Positions 46,998-56,479 of a stretch of 64,000 nt of DNA are shown here, one piece after another. The stretch is from Virgibacillus profundi (GTDB lineage: Bacteria > Bacillota > Bacilli > Bacillales > Amphibacillaceae): the NCBI RefSeq assembly GCF_002287375.1, contig NZ_NPOA01000009.1, positions 62,001 through 126,000 on the forward strand. The letters are read 5' to 3'. The first letter of the stretch is position 1, and the number at the start of each line of letters is the position of its first letter. The notes beneath the pieces were generated by a model that was not told the origin of the DNA, searched no databases, and saw only the letters and a list, made by a program, of their open reading frames with translations. The position numbers and the translations under genes were made by a program.

Positions 46998-49139
46998 ATG
47001 AAAAAGAAAAAACTATTTAATGTAAAATTACCATTCTATATGAAAAATAAATACATTTATATTTTATTGCCAGTAACTATTTTAGCTGTTTTTTTCTTTT
47101 TTGTTACGTTAAATAATGTACATACTGAAACTTATGAATTAGAGCGTTTTAATAGTGCCAAAGAAACAATTCATTCCCCTATAACGATTGAAAACGAACA
47201 GGAAACAGAACGAAAGACAAGAGAAACTGTACAATCTGTAGAGGACAGATATAATATTTCCAATGAAATTACAGATGAACGTGTGGCGTACATAAATGAA
47301 ATATTTGATGCTATAGCAAAATTAGAAGAAGAAAACACAAATAATGAAGAATCCGGTGATGATAACACCGCTGAGCCCTTATCGAATCAGGAAAAAGTTC
47401 AGCAATTAAAACAAATACTATCCCCGGAAATAACTGAACAGTTAAATGACGGAGTATTAGCACAATTAATTGAAGTACCCAGCAGTGAACGGGAAAAAGG
47501 AAGGACATTATTTATTTCCTCATTAGAGGATACGCTTGAAAATGGAGTCCGAATTGAAAATATCCAAAGCGCTGTCTCAACGATGCAGCAAAATATAAAA
47601 TATTCAACTATGGACAGTAATTTAAAGGAATCATTAACAAAACTAAGTGAATTTGCTGTAATTGAGAATTCATTCTTTGATATTGATAAAACCAATACAG
47701 CACGAAAAGATGCTGCTAGCAGTGTTGAACCTGTAATGATCAGAGCTGGTGAAGTTATTGTCAGGGAAGGGCAAATAATTACAAATGAAATATATGAGAA
47801 ATTAAATTTGGTTGGTTTACTGAATAAAGAACGAAACTTTTTTCCTATCATAGGTTTATCTTTATTAATCATTTTGATTTGTGGCGTAATTGCCTATGAA
47901 ATGTTTAGACTTAATAAAATAGGTCAACTGGATAAAGGAAAAATAGGATCTATATTTTTTATTAGTTTTATTGTTATATTATTAATGAAAATAGTCAGTT
48001 TGTATTCAACAACAGGAAATCAGTTATTCTATGTTGTTCCTGTTGCTACAGGGGTATTATTGGTGAAATTATTAATACATGAACGTACAGCTATTTTGCT
48101 TGCCGGTTTATATGCTGTTTTGGGAAGTATTATATTTAATAGTCAAATACCCGGTTCCTTGAATGTTGAAGCAGGTACTTATTTCTTTTTCTCACAACTT
48201 GCCGGGGTTATATTCCTAATGAATGTAAAAGATCGCTTTGCCATCTTAAAAGCAGGTTTTGGGATGATGGCTATTAATATTATTACTGTACTATTATTTG
48301 TATTTCTATCTTTTGAAAAATATGCGATAACTGATCTTTTTATTCAGGCAGGTTTTGGTGCTGCTTCTGCTTTTCTTTCAGCAGTGCTGACACTTGGTTT
48401 ATTACCATTTTTTGAGACAAGCTTAGGGATCCTATCTGATATTAAATTGCTGCAATTATCCAGCCCAAATCAACCATTGCTGAAAAAGCTTTTAACTGAG
48501 GCACCGGGGACGTATCATCATTCCATAATGGTTGCCAACATAAGTGAAACTGCATGTGAGGCAGTTGGGGCAAATGGTTTACTTGCCAGGGTTGGTGCAT
48601 ATTATCATGATATAGGCAAAACTGTACGACCCCATTATTTTATTGAAAATCAATTGTCGATAAATAATCCGCATGATGAGATACCACCAGGACAAAGTGC
48701 GGAGATCATTATTAACCATCCGTATGACGGGGCCAAAATGTTAAAGGAACATCGATTACCAAAAGAGATCATAGACATTGCCAAACAGCATCATGGAACA
48801 ACATTGCTGAAATATTTCTATTATAAAGAAAAAGAAACAAATAAGCATGTCAATGAAGAAAACTACAGATATCCAGGGCCGAAGCCACAGTCAAAAGAAG
48901 CTGCTATCATTTGTATATCTGATTCAGTAGAGGCTGCGGTAAGGTCTTTGAAAGAACCTACGAAAGAAAAAATTGAAGAAATCGTATCTTCTATTGTGAA
49001 TGATCGGATGATGGATGGACAATTGGATGAAAGTCCATTAACATTAAAGGAACTTAAAATTGTTCATCGTACGATTTGTGATACGCTAAAAGGTATATTT
49101 CATTCAAGAATACAGTATCCAATGAAGGAGGCGAAATAA
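46998..49139 (+). CDS. pgpH: Cyclic-di-AMP phosphodiesterase PgpH (7TM-HD)
   Basis: A 713-residue membrane enzyme that hydrolyses c-di-AMP to pApA. One N-terminal helix (about 16-36) precedes a large extracytoplasmic 7TMR-HDED domain, seven membrane helices (about 280-470) and a cytosolic HD domain with PGTYHHSIMVANISETACE, YYHDIGKTVRPHYFIENQ and IAKQHHGTTLLKYFYYKE. The ATG at 46998 follows GGGGTGG; an ATG 24 bases earlier is less well placed. It overlaps no neighbour and precedes ybeY by one base. Confidence 0.95.
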   Translation: MKKKKLFNVKLPFYMKNKYIYILLPVTILAVFFFFVTLNNVHTETYELERFNSAKETIHSPITIENEQETERKTRETVQSVEDRYNISNEITDERVAYINEIFDAIAKLEEENTNNEESGDDNTAEPLSNQEKVQQLKQILSPEITEQLNDGVLAQLIEVPSSEREKGRTLFISSLEDTLENGVRIENIQSAVSTMQQNIKYSTMDSNLKESLTKLSEFAVIENSFFDIDKTNTARKDAASSVEPVMIRAGEVIVREGQIITNEIYEKLNLVGLLNKERNFFPIIGLSLLIILICGVIAYEMFRLNKIGQLDKGKIGSIFFISFIVILLMKIVSLYSTTGNQLFYVVPVATGVLLVKLLIHERTAILLAGLYAVLGSIIFNSQIPGSLNVEAGTYFFFSQLAGVIFLMNVKDRFAILKAGFGMMAINIITVLLFVFLSFEKYAITDLFIQAGFGAASAFLSAVLTLGLLPFFETSLGILSDIKLLQLSSPNQPLLKKLLTEAPGTYHHSIMVANISETACEAVGANGLLARVGAYYHDIGKTVRPHYFIENQLSINNPHDEIPPGQSAEIIINHPYDGAKMLKEHRLPKEIIDIAKQHHGTTLLKYFYYKEKETNKHVNEENYRYPGPKPQSKEAAIICISDSVEAAVRSLKEPTKEKIEEIVSSIVNDRMMDGQLDESPLTLKELKIVHRTICDTLKGIFHSRIQYPMKEAK

Positions 49140-49140
49140 A

Positions 49141-49605
49141 ATGCATATTGATTTTCATGATAAAACGAAATCCGTACCTACAGACTATATTGATTTATTA
49201 CAACGGTTAATTCTTTTTGCTGCAGAGAAAGAGGGTGTTTCAAAAGAGGCAGAGGTGTCTGTCAACTTTGTCGATGATAATGAAATACAGGAGTTAAATC
49301 GAAACTATCGTCAAAAGGATATGCCAACAGATGTTATTTCTTTTGCCTTACAGGAATCTGTCGAAGGGGAATTAGATATTATTGGTGAAGATATACCGCT
49401 AGCCCTAGGAGATATCGTAATATCTGTTGATAAGGCGAAAGAACAGGCGGAAGAATATAATCATTCTTTCGAAAGGGAATTAGGATTTCTAACCGTTCAT
49501 GGTTTCCTTCATTTATTAGGGTATGATCATATGAAACAAGAAGATGAAGAAAAAATGTTTAAAAGACAAGAACAGATATTAGGTGAATTTGGAATTGAAA
49601 GGTAA
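49141..49605 (+). CDS. ybeY: Endoribonuclease YbeY
   Basis: A single-strand endoribonuclease for 16S rRNA 3'-end maturation and ribosome quality control; 154 residues. HGFLHLLGYDHMKQEDEEKM carries the three zinc histidines, and NRNYRQKDMPTDVISFAL is the conserved block preceding it. AAGGAGG precedes the ATG. It overlaps the dgkA gene. Confidence 0.97.
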   Translation: MHIDFHDKTKSVPTDYIDLLQRLILFAAEKEGVSKEAEVSVNFVDDNEIQELNRNYRQKDMPTDVISFALQESVEGELDIIGEDIPLALGDIVISVDKAKEQAEEYNHSFERELGFLTVHGFLHLLGYDHMKQEDEEKMFKRQEQILGEFGIER

Positions 49606-49957
49606 AAAAAGATCGATAGGCTTTTCTTTCGCCTGGAATGGCATTAAAACAGCTGTAAAAACAGAGAGAAATTTTAAAAGTCATATACTGGCTGCAATCT
49701 TTGTTTGTATATCAGGTCTTTTCTTTCAATTGTCAAAAATAGAATGGGTTGTTATTTTATTAGTAATTGGACTGGTATTAGTTACAGAATTAATAAATAC
49801 AGCAATAGAAAAAATGATCGATTATCTTAAGCCTGATATACATCCATCAGCAAAGGCCATAAAAGATATAGCCGCTGGCGCAGTGTTAATTGCAGCAATT
49901 ACTGCTGTCCTAATAGGGCTAATTATTTTCATACCAAAAATATATACGTTATTTTAA
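49595..49957 (+). CDS. dgkA: Diacylglycerol/undecaprenol kinase family protein
   Basis: A three-helix membrane kinase of about 120 residues. In Gram-positive bacteria this family mainly phosphorylates undecaprenol. FAWNGIKTAVKTERNFKSHI and VTELINTAIEKMIDYLKPDIHPSAKAIKDIAAGAV hold the catalytic Glu residues. The start lies inside ybeY; AGGTGA at 49581-49586 favours the TTG at 49595 over the GTG at 49583, which overlaps that site. In B. subtilis cdd follows; here repeat DNA does. Confidence 0.93.
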   Translation: MKGKKRSIGFSFAWNGIKTAVKTERNFKSHILAAIFVCISGLFFQLSKIEWVVILLVIGLVLVTELINTAIEKMIDYLKPDIHPSAKAIKDIAAGAVLIAAITAVLIGLIIFIPKIYTLF

Positions 49958-50024
49958 AAAAACTTGTATGATCTTGAATCGTTCAGTTCCGATTGAGAAT
50001 CATACCGGTAGCATATCAATTAGC

Positions 50025-50096
50025 AGACCAAATCACTAAGTGATTTGGTCTCGCTCTCCTACAGGTGCTTCCTATTCTATCCTACAGACGCTTCCT
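50025..50096. repeat. Palindrome and short direct repeat after dgkA
   Basis: AGACCAAATCACT pairs with AGTGATTTGGTCT (50025-50051) with almost no loop and no T-run. It is followed by a 17-base direct repeat, TCCTACAGGTGCTTCCT at 50057-50073 and TCCTACAGACGCTTCCT at 50080-50096. Confidence 0.65.
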
Positions 50097-50241
50097 CTCT
50101 TTCACGGAAGTTATAGTTACAGATGCGATTTCCAATGTTAATTAACATTTTCACCACACTATTAGAACTACTAACTATTATCCGATGACTTTTCCTTTTG
50201 ATTCTTTTCATAAGATTTATTTTCTTTTTATCTTCGTATTA

Positions 50242-50641
50242 GATGGAAAATGCGACGTAACTTTAGTGTGATTTCCTCTCACCCTTTAGAAGATGGGTGC
50301 TAATTCAGCGCTGCGGAAATACACTACGCTTTCCGTGGGCGGCTGGTGAGCCTCCTCGTGCTACGCACTCGGGGGTCTCACCTATGCCTTTCCTCCCACA
50401 GGAGTCTCCGTGTATTTCCTTCGCTGGTGTGTGCATTGTATCTCTATATGCTTTATTCGAGCATAGCCATACACTTTTAAGATGGTTGATTGGAGTGTAG
50501 GGCAGTCGACTCCTGCTCAGAAAAGCACGAATCTGAAGACCCCACAGCGGTGATCTTCCGCGAGGAGGCTGAAGCCGTGCCCTAAGGTCCGCAACGGTCC
50601 GCAGCGGAAAATAACCAAGCGCATACGTCGCATTTTACATC
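50242..50641. repeat. Repeat block bounded by an 18-bp inverted repeat
   Basis: GATGGAAAATGCGACGTA (50242-50259) and TACGTCGCATTTTACATC (50624-50641) are inverted repeats matching at 17 of 18 positions. Between them lie two GC-richer units in opposite orientation: unit 1 (50315-50419) bounded by GGAAATACAC/GTGTATTTCC, and unit 2 (about 50497-50610), which reads on the minus strand as a diverged copy of unit 1 (both hold CAGCCTCCTCG-like and GGGGTCT-like blocks and end in CAGGAGTC). No transposase gene is present. Confidence 0.7.
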
Positions 50642-50949
50642 TTTTGTGGCAAAACAATTAATCTTTTCGGTGGGGCGAGTTTGCACATTCCAAATCATTT
50701 TTAGAAAACAGCCTTATTTTTTGAATAAAAGGAATAATTTTGAAGGAAAAAATAAGATTTTAGAGATTATTAAAGAAGAAGAGAAACTTTTAAAAGGTTT
50801 TGTCGATTATGTGAAAGTTGGTTCTATTTGTAGTATTATATAGAAAAGCGAAACGGACTTGCTGAAGTTGCGAAAAGTATAAGCAAGAGATCCGAAGCTT
50901 AATTTTAAAAAAATCAACAGTATATGGATACCGTCATGGAGGATACAGC
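50642..50949. other. Stretch before era, no convincing gene
   Basis: A 65-codon open frame (50646-50843) lacks a ribosome site and recognisable domains, so I do not call it. Near 50855-50900 CTTGCT and AGCAAG can form a small hairpin. A promoter for era probably lies here but none is clear. Confidence 0.4.
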
Positions 50950-51852
50950 ATGGAAAATAATTATAAATCCGGATTTATTGCAATTATTGGAAGACCAAAT
51001 GTTGGAAAGTCTACATTTATGAATAGAGTTATCGGACAAAAAATTGCCATTATGAGTGATAAGCCGCAGACTACCAGAAATAAAATACAGGGAGTTTTAA
51101 CTGAAGAAGATGCACAAATGGTTTTTATAGATACACCGGGAATTCATAAACCGAAGCATCGTTTAGGTGATTTTATGGTGAAAATAGCTGAAAACACACT
51201 TAATGAAGTAGATGCCGTTATTTTTATGATTAATGCAAAAGAAGGTTATGGAAAAGGTGATCAATATATCCTGGATCGCTTACAGCAAGTTAAACGTCCA
51301 GTATTTTTAGTTATCAATAAAATAGATCTAATTCATCCTGATGACTTATTTCCGTTAATCGAACAGTATAAAGATAAATATAATTATGAGGAAGTAATTC
51401 CAGTATCAGCACTTGAAGGAAATAATGTGTCACGCCTACTTGATATATTAAAAACTCATTTACCTGAGGGACCACAATATTACCCAGCAGATCAAGTTAC
51501 AGATCATCCTGAACGCTTTGTGATCAGTGAGCTGATAAGGGAAAAAGTTTTACAGTTAACAAGAGAAGAAGTACCGCATTCAATAGCCGTAGTACTTGAA
51601 AATATAGAAGAAAGAGATTCAAATGCGATGTTTATTCAGGCAACCATTATAACTGAAAGAAAAACGCAAAAAGGAATCTTAATCGGAAAACAGGGGAGCA
51701 TGCTGAAAAATATTGGTAAAAGTGCACGGAAAGATATCGAAACATTACTAGGTACGAAAGTATACCTGGAACTATGGGTGAAGGTGAAAAAAGACTGGCG
51801 TAATAGGCAAAGTAATTTGCATGAACTTGGATTTCGCAGTGATGAATATTAA
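50950..51852 (+). CDS. era: GTPase Era
   Basis: An essential GTPase for 30S assembly that binds the 3' end of 16S rRNA; 300 residues. G1 is GRPNVGKST (14-22), G3 [10 protein letters not shown] (61-70), G4 NKIDLIHP (123-130). The C-terminal KH domain contains [31 protein letters not shown] precedes the ATG. Normally follows cdd; here the repeat block takes that place. Confidence 0.98.
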   Translation: MENNYKSGFIAIIGRPNVGKSTFMNRVIGQKIAIMSDKPQTTRNKIQGVLTEEDAQMVFIDTPGIHKPKHRLGDFMVKIAENTLNEVDAVIFMINAKEGYGKGDQYILDRLQQVKRPVFLVINKIDLIHPDDLFPLIEQYKDKYNYEEVIPVSALEGNNVSRLLDILKTHLPEGPQYYPADQVTDHPERFVISELIREKVLQLTREEVPHSIAVVLENIEERDSNAMFIQATIITERKTQKGILIGKQGSMLKNIGKSARKDIETLLGTKVYLELWVKVKKDWRNRQSNLHELGFRSDEY

Positions 51853-52008
51853 ACATGGAAAATTTTAATACTAATTGTTTTGGGTGGATCTGGTCATTCT
51901 AAATAATAGTTAACATTTTCAAACACAGCGAAAATTGCGTAGCAGTTCATTTATATTGTACTTTCAGATTTATTATTTCATTACAATAAAAGAAAGGTGG
52001 GGTTTCTT

Positions 52009-52152
52009 GTGATCGACATAACCTGGAAAGTATTCAGTCAAACGGGAAACATTGAAACCTATTTATTAATGAAAGAGTTGGAAAATGAACCGAATCCAGA
52101 GGAGCCAGGGTCTATTGTAAGTGAAGAATTAACATCACTGGATACAAAATAA
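52009..52152 (+). CDS. yqzL: YqzL family protein
   Basis: A 47-residue protein. The N-terminal ITWKVFSQTGNIETYLLMKE is the YqzL signature, followed by an acidic tail. It lies between era and recO exactly as in B. subtilis. The GTG start follows AAAGGTGGGG. The function is unknown. Confidence 0.92.
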   Translation: MIDITWKVFSQTGNIETYLLMKELENEPNPEEPGSIVSEELTSLDTK

Positions 52153-52168
52153 TATTAGAAAACTTAGC

Positions 52169-52205
52169 TTATCGCCAAGCCTTAATGGCGAAAGCCTTAG
52201 TTGCA
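52169..52205 (+). repeat. Second copy of the yqeY-tail sequence
   Basis: AATGGCGAAAGCCTTAGTT (52184-52202) is identical to the segment at 41019-41037, and the left arm GCTTATCGCCA resembles the left arm of the hairpin there. Downstream both copies contain TACTGATTTC then a run of A. It may be the yqzL terminator. Confidence 0.6.
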
Positions 52206-52364
52206 CTTATACTGATTTCCTAAAAAAAGTTATACTCTCCTATCAGTATAAGATTGTTCAAACACGCATTTTAATAATAAAATATGTACAATCGCTTTTT
52301 TACGGGGAAAAGGTCAGGTTGAAGAAAAATTATGCAATCTGACAGATAAGAAAGGTGAAGCTGT

Positions 52365-53108
52365 GTGCTTGAAAAAATTAACGGGATTATTATAAAAACG
52401 AAGGATTACGGAGAAACACATAAGATCGTTACAATCTTTAGTAAAAAACTTGGAAAATTCACAGCGTTGGCAAGAGGTGCAAAAAAACCAAAAAGCAGAA
52501 TGGCTGCTGTAACGCAGCCATTTATATATGGTGAATTCTTTGCCTATGTAAATAGTGGATTAAGCACGATTCAGCAAGGTGAAGTTATCCATTCATTTCG
52601 CGGGATTCGTGAAGATATTATAAAAACTGCTTATACTGCATACATTACCGAACTGACAGATAAACTAATTGATTCAAAAAGTCCAGATATTTATTTGTAT
52701 GATCAGTTATATCAAACAATGTCCTGGATTTCTGACAATGAAGATGCGGATATACCAATAATCATGTACGAATTAAAATTATTCAAAAAAGGTGGATTTG
52801 CTCCAACTGTGGACAGATGTACGAAATGTGGAAGTAAAGAGGCTCCATTTGCTTTTTCCATTGCAGAAGGCGGATTACTATGTAACCGATGCAGAAATAT
52901 TGATAATGATGCGATTGGATTACCAAATGCTATAGTGAAATTATTATATGTATTTGTAAATATTGAATTGGATCGTGTTGGTTCTATCTCAGTAAAACCG
53001 GAAAACAAATTATTAATGCGGCAAATTCTGGATGCCTATTATGATCAATACGGCGGATTTTATTTAAAATCAAGAAAGTTTCTGAATCAATTGGATTTAT
53101 TAAAATAA
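52365..53108 (+). CDS. recO: DNA repair protein RecO
   Basis: A mediator that loads RecA on SSB-coated DNA; 247 residues. An N-terminal OB fold (IIIKTKDYGETHKIVTIFSK, ALARGAKKPKSR) precedes a helical domain and a four-cysteine zinc motif (CTKCGSKEAPFAFSIAEGG then LLCNRC). The GTG start has AAAGGTGAAG upstream. Standard era-yqzL-recO-glyQ order. Confidence 0.96.
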   Translation: MLEKINGIIIKTKDYGETHKIVTIFSKKLGKFTALARGAKKPKSRMAAVTQPFIYGEFFAYVNSGLSTIQQGEVIHSFRGIREDIIKTAYTAYITELTDKLIDSKSPDIYLYDQLYQTMSWISDNEDADIPIIMYELKLFKKGGFAPTVDRCTKCGSKEAPFAFSIAEGGLLCNRCRNIDNDAIGLPNAIVKLLYVFVNIELDRVGSISVKPENKLLMRQILDAYYDQYGGFYLKSRKFLNQLDLLK

Positions 53109-53116
53109 GTCTGTGA

Positions 53117-53146
53117 TTGACAAGGCAGTACAATATGCAGTATTAT
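53117..53146 (+). promoter_or_regulatory. Promoter of the glyQS T-box leader
   Basis: TTGACA (53117-53122), 18 bases, TATTAT (53141-53146). Transcription would begin at about 53153, giving a leader of roughly 275 bases. Confidence 0.75.
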
Positions 53147-53194
53147 TTGTACATATTACTTAATGTAAACAACTTCTTATATAATTTTTATTGC

Positions 53195-53395
53195 TGAGAT
53201 GGAGAATAGTACTTATTGCTTTTATTTTAAGCGAGTCCGGGTTGGTGTAAGCTGGATAGTAAAACAATAAGGAATGGCACTCTTGAGCAATTGGTATAAA
53301 GTGGCTCTATAATGAGCAAATAGGGTGGAACCGCGGGCTACAACCCGTCCCTATGTCTATACATGTATAGACATAGGGACGGGTTGTATTTTTTT
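53195..53395 (+). promoter_or_regulatory. Glycine T-box riboswitch upstream of glyQS
   Basis: The T-box sequence AGGGTGGAACCGCGG is at 53322-53336. Its bulge TGGA pairs with the tRNA end UCCA, and a discriminator U fits tRNA-Gly. GGC at 53276-53278, in GGAATGGCAC, is the likely specifier codon for glycine. The terminator hairpin follows. Uncharged tRNA-Gly should favour the antiterminator and turn on glyQS. Confidence 0.93.
53339..53395 (+). terminator. T-box terminator, a 50-bp perfect palindrome
   Basis: Bases 53339-53363 and 53364-53388 are exact reverse complements, a 25-bp arm with no spare loop, followed by seven Ts. It is much longer than needed for termination. Confidence 0.95.
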
Positions 53396-53428
53396 ACCCT
53401 AAAATAACTGATGGAGGGTATATAAACC

Positions 53429-54304
53429 ATGAACATACAGGAAATGATTTTAGCGCTTCAAAAACACTGGTCTGAACAAAATTGTATTATTATGCAGGCA
53501 TATGATGTTGAAAAAGGGGCCGGGACTATGTCACCAATGACTTTGTTACGTAGTTTAGGTCCGGAACCCTGGAATGTGGCCTATGTAGAACCATCTAGAA
53601 GACCTGATGATGGGCGTTATGGTGAAAATCCAAACCGCTTGTACCAGCATCATCAGTTCCAGGTAATCATGAAACCATCTCCTGACAATATTCAGGAATT
53701 ATATCTGGAATCATTGAAAAAACTTGGAATTGATCCACTAAAACATGATATTCGTTTTGTTGAAGATAATTGGGAAAATCCAACATTAGGTGCAGCCGGT
53801 CTGGGTTGGGAAGTGTGGCTTGATGGTATGGAAATCACTCAATTTACATATTTTCAGCAAATTGGGGGCTTGGAAGCGAGTCCTGTGGCTGTAGAGTTAA
53901 CTTATGGTATCGAGCGACTTGCTTCATATATTCAGGATAAGGATAATGTATTTGATTTGGAGTGGACAGACGAGGTAACAGTACACGATATATTTTTCCA
54001 ACCTGAATTGGAACACTCGACATATACATTTGAGGAATCCAATACAGATATGCTTTTTCAATTATTTACAATGTATGAACAAGAAGCAAAGTCCGCGATG
54101 GAAAAGGGTTTGGTATTCCCAGCTTATGATTATGTTTTGAAATGTTCTCACACATTTAATTTACTTGATGCAAAAGGAGTAATTTCGGTAACTGAAAGAA
54201 CTGGATATATTTCAAGAATGCGAAATCTCGCAAGAAGTATTGCTAAGGCTTATGTTGATGGGAGAGAGAAACTGGGCTTCCCAATGCTGAAGGAGGAGAA
54301 ATAA
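53429..54304 (+). CDS. glyQ: Glycine--tRNA ligase alpha subunit
   Basis: The catalytic alpha subunit of the heterotetrameric glycyl-tRNA synthetase, 291 residues. [20 protein letters not shown] at the start, [40 protein letters not shown] and the class II motif near [23 protein letters not shown] are typical. GGAGGG precedes the ATG. Controlled by the T-box upstream. The stop codon abuts the glyS ATG. Confidence 0.98.
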   Translation: MNIQEMILALQKHWSEQNCIIMQAYDVEKGAGTMSPMTLLRSLGPEPWNVAYVEPSRRPDDGRYGENPNRLYQHHQFQVIMKPSPDNIQELYLESLKKLGIDPLKHDIRFVEDNWENPTLGAAGLGWEVWLDGMEITQFTYFQQIGGLEASPVAVELTYGIERLASYIQDKDNVFDLEWTDEVTVHDIFFQPELEHSTYTFEESNTDMLFQLFTMYEQEAKSAMEKGLVFPAYDYVLKCSHTFNLLDAKGVISVTERTGYISRMRNLARSIAKAYVDGREKLGFPMLKEEK

Positions 54305-56389
54305 ATGGCTAAAGACGTTATTTATGAAATTGGATTAGAAGAATTGCCTGCACGTTTTATAGATGATGCTGAGAAACAACTGGCTGAAAAGACAGAAGTA
54401 TGGTTAAAAGAATTGCGAATTTCCTATGACAGTATTATTTCTTTTTCCACACCGAGACGACTTGCGGTTTTAATAAAGGAAGTATCAGAAGAACAAACCA
54501 CCATTGAAGAGGAAGCAAAAGGACCAGCAGAAAAAATAGCTAAAGATGCTGACGGAAACTGGACCAAAGCGGCAATTGGATTTACAAAGGGCCAGGGCAA
54601 AACAGTCGATGATATTTTTACGAAAGAAATAAAAGGTACAACATATATTTTTGTGAAAAAACGTATCGAAGGTAAATCTTCAATAGATTTGCTGCCTGAC
54701 TTTAAAGTGATTATTGAGTCGATTCAATTTGGAAAAAACATGCGCTGGGCTACGCAAACACTCAGGTACGCCAGGCCAATCAGATGGCTTACAGCTCTAT
54801 ATGGTGAAGAAGTTATTCCATTTGAAGTGGCAGGTGTTAAAACGGGTAATGTAACATATGGCCATCGTTTTTTAGGTAAAAAAATAATTTTAAAAAATCC
54901 CGGGGAATATCAATCTTCATTATTTGAAAATTACGTTGTAGCCGATTCCAAAGAACGGGAAGGTCTAATTCTTGAAGGAATAAAACAGTTGGAAGAAAAG
55001 GAAGGATATCAAATACCGATTGATCAGGAACTTTTAAACGAGGTACGGAATTTAGTAGAGTTTCCTACTGTGTTCGCCGGTTCTTTCGAAGAGCGATTCC
55101 TGCAGCTGCCTTCAGAAGTATTAATCACATCCATGAAAGAACATCAGCGCTATTTTCCTGTAAGAGCTATTGATGGGGAACTTTTGCCTTACTTTGTTGG
55201 GGTGAGGAATGGGAATTCATATGCACTGGATACTGTTATAAAAGGAAATGAAAAAGTACTTCATGCCCGATTATCAGATGCTCAGTTTTTCTATGAGGAA
55301 GATCAAAAGCAACCAATCAATCATTATATAAAAAAATTAGAACGGGTTGTTTTTCAGGAGAAATTAGGAACAATCAGTGAAAAGGTAAAACGGGTTGTTA
55401 ATATAACAGAACAATTAACTAAAGAGTTGAACATGGATACAGAAGATGCTGCCCATGCTGTTAGATCTGCAGAGGTATGTAAGTTTGATTTAATGACTAA
55501 TATGGTAAATGAATTTACAGAGCTGCAGGGGATAATCGGGGAAAAATATGCTTTGCGCTATGGTGAGGATCAAACTGTTGCAAAAGCTATTCGTGAACAC
55601 TATTTACCAAAACAGGCAAATGGTAATTTACCGCAGTCTGTTGCAGGGTCAATTGTAAGTATTGCAGATAAGCTGGATACGATTGTTGGTTGTATTTCTG
55701 TAGGACTAACACCGACGGGGTCGCAGGATCCATATGGACTAAGACGTCAGGCTACAGGGATTTTACGAATTTTAAAGGATAGACAATGGAATATTTCGAT
55801 TGAAAAACTTTTGGACATTACCGAAAGCTTATATGTTACGCTGGATATTGAACAGGGAAATCGTGAACAAGTTACAAAAGAGCTTCAGGAATTTTTCAAA
55901 TTACGTGCTGCTTATTTATTAAAAGAAATGACTATTGAACAAGATGTAATCCAGGCAGTATTGTCTAAAGAAATTGGATTGATAGGATATTCACAAGCCA
56001 AAGCTGGTTGTTTATCAGAGAAACGGAATGATGATAAATTTAAATTTGTCCAGGAAGCATTGGTTCGTATTTTGAATCTCGCAAACAAAACAAATCAAAC
56101 AAAAATTGATCCATCCTATTTTGAAACGGCTTCAGAGAAAGCTTTATATGAAAAATTTCAGACGGTATCAATGAAATATAAAGAAGCTGTTCAAAGCAAA
56201 GATGCTCCACAGGCATTAGCGATTTTAAGTGAACTGGCAGAGTCCATCCATGAATTTTTCGAGAAAAATATGGTTATGGCAGAAAATGAAGAGCTTAGAA
56301 ATAATCGACTTTCATTAGTAAACAATATTGCACAATTAATAATGGACTATGCTGATCTAACTGATATTGAATGGAAGCAGACATTTTAA
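54305..56389 (+). CDS. glyS: Glycine--tRNA ligase beta subunit
   Basis: The tRNA-binding beta subunit, 694 residues, of normal length. IYEIGLEELPARFIDDAEKQL is the usual N-terminus, LLITSMKEHQRYFPV-like VLITSMKEHQRYFPVRAIDG lies centrally, and an HD-like domain and the DALR-type anticodon-binding domain form the C-terminal half. AAGGAGGAG precedes the ATG, which follows the glyQ stop directly, so the subunits are made in step. Confidence 0.97.
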   Translation: MAKDVIYEIGLEELPARFIDDAEKQLAEKTEVWLKELRISYDSIISFSTPRRLAVLIKEVSEEQTTIEEEAKGPAEKIAKDADGNWTKAAIGFTKGQGKTVDDIFTKEIKGTTYIFVKKRIEGKSSIDLLPDFKVIIESIQFGKNMRWATQTLRYARPIRWLTALYGEEVIPFEVAGVKTGNVTYGHRFLGKKIILKNPGEYQSSLFENYVVADSKEREGLILEGIKQLEEKEGYQIPIDQELLNEVRNLVEFPTVFAGSFEERFLQLPSEVLITSMKEHQRYFPVRAIDGELLPYFVGVRNGNSYALDTVIKGNEKVLHARLSDAQFFYEEDQKQPINHYIKKLERVVFQEKLGTISEKVKRVVNITEQLTKELNMDTEDAAHAVRSAEVCKFDLMTNMVNEFTELQGIIGEKYALRYGEDQTVAKAIREHYLPKQANGNLPQSVAGSIVSIADKLDTIVGCISVGLTPTGSQDPYGLRRQATGILRILKDRQWNISIEKLLDITESLYVTLDIEQGNREQVTKELQEFFKLRAAYLLKEMTIEQDVIQAVLSKEIGLIGYSQAKAGCLSEKRNDDKFKFVQEALVRILNLANKTNQTKIDPSYFETASEKALYEKFQTVSMKYKEAVQSKDAPQALAILSELAESIHEFFEKNMVMAENEELRNNRLSLVNNIAQLIMDYADLTDIEWKQTF

Positions 56390-56479
56390 TTAGAGTATAT
56401 ACTAATATTCCATTTTCACTCCAAATAGTCTATAATATTTAGAAGTAGTATGTCATATTGATCGTTGGGTGGTGAAAAG

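Noticed and set aside
50297-50500. 67-codon plus-strand frame between dgkA and era
   Set aside because: It lies within GC-rich repeat unit 1 and lacks a ribosome site; its coding look comes from repeat composition.
50646-50843. 65-codon plus-strand frame before era
   Set aside because: No ribosome site and no recognised domain. The C-terminal Lys/Glu helix is suggestive but not enough to call a gene.
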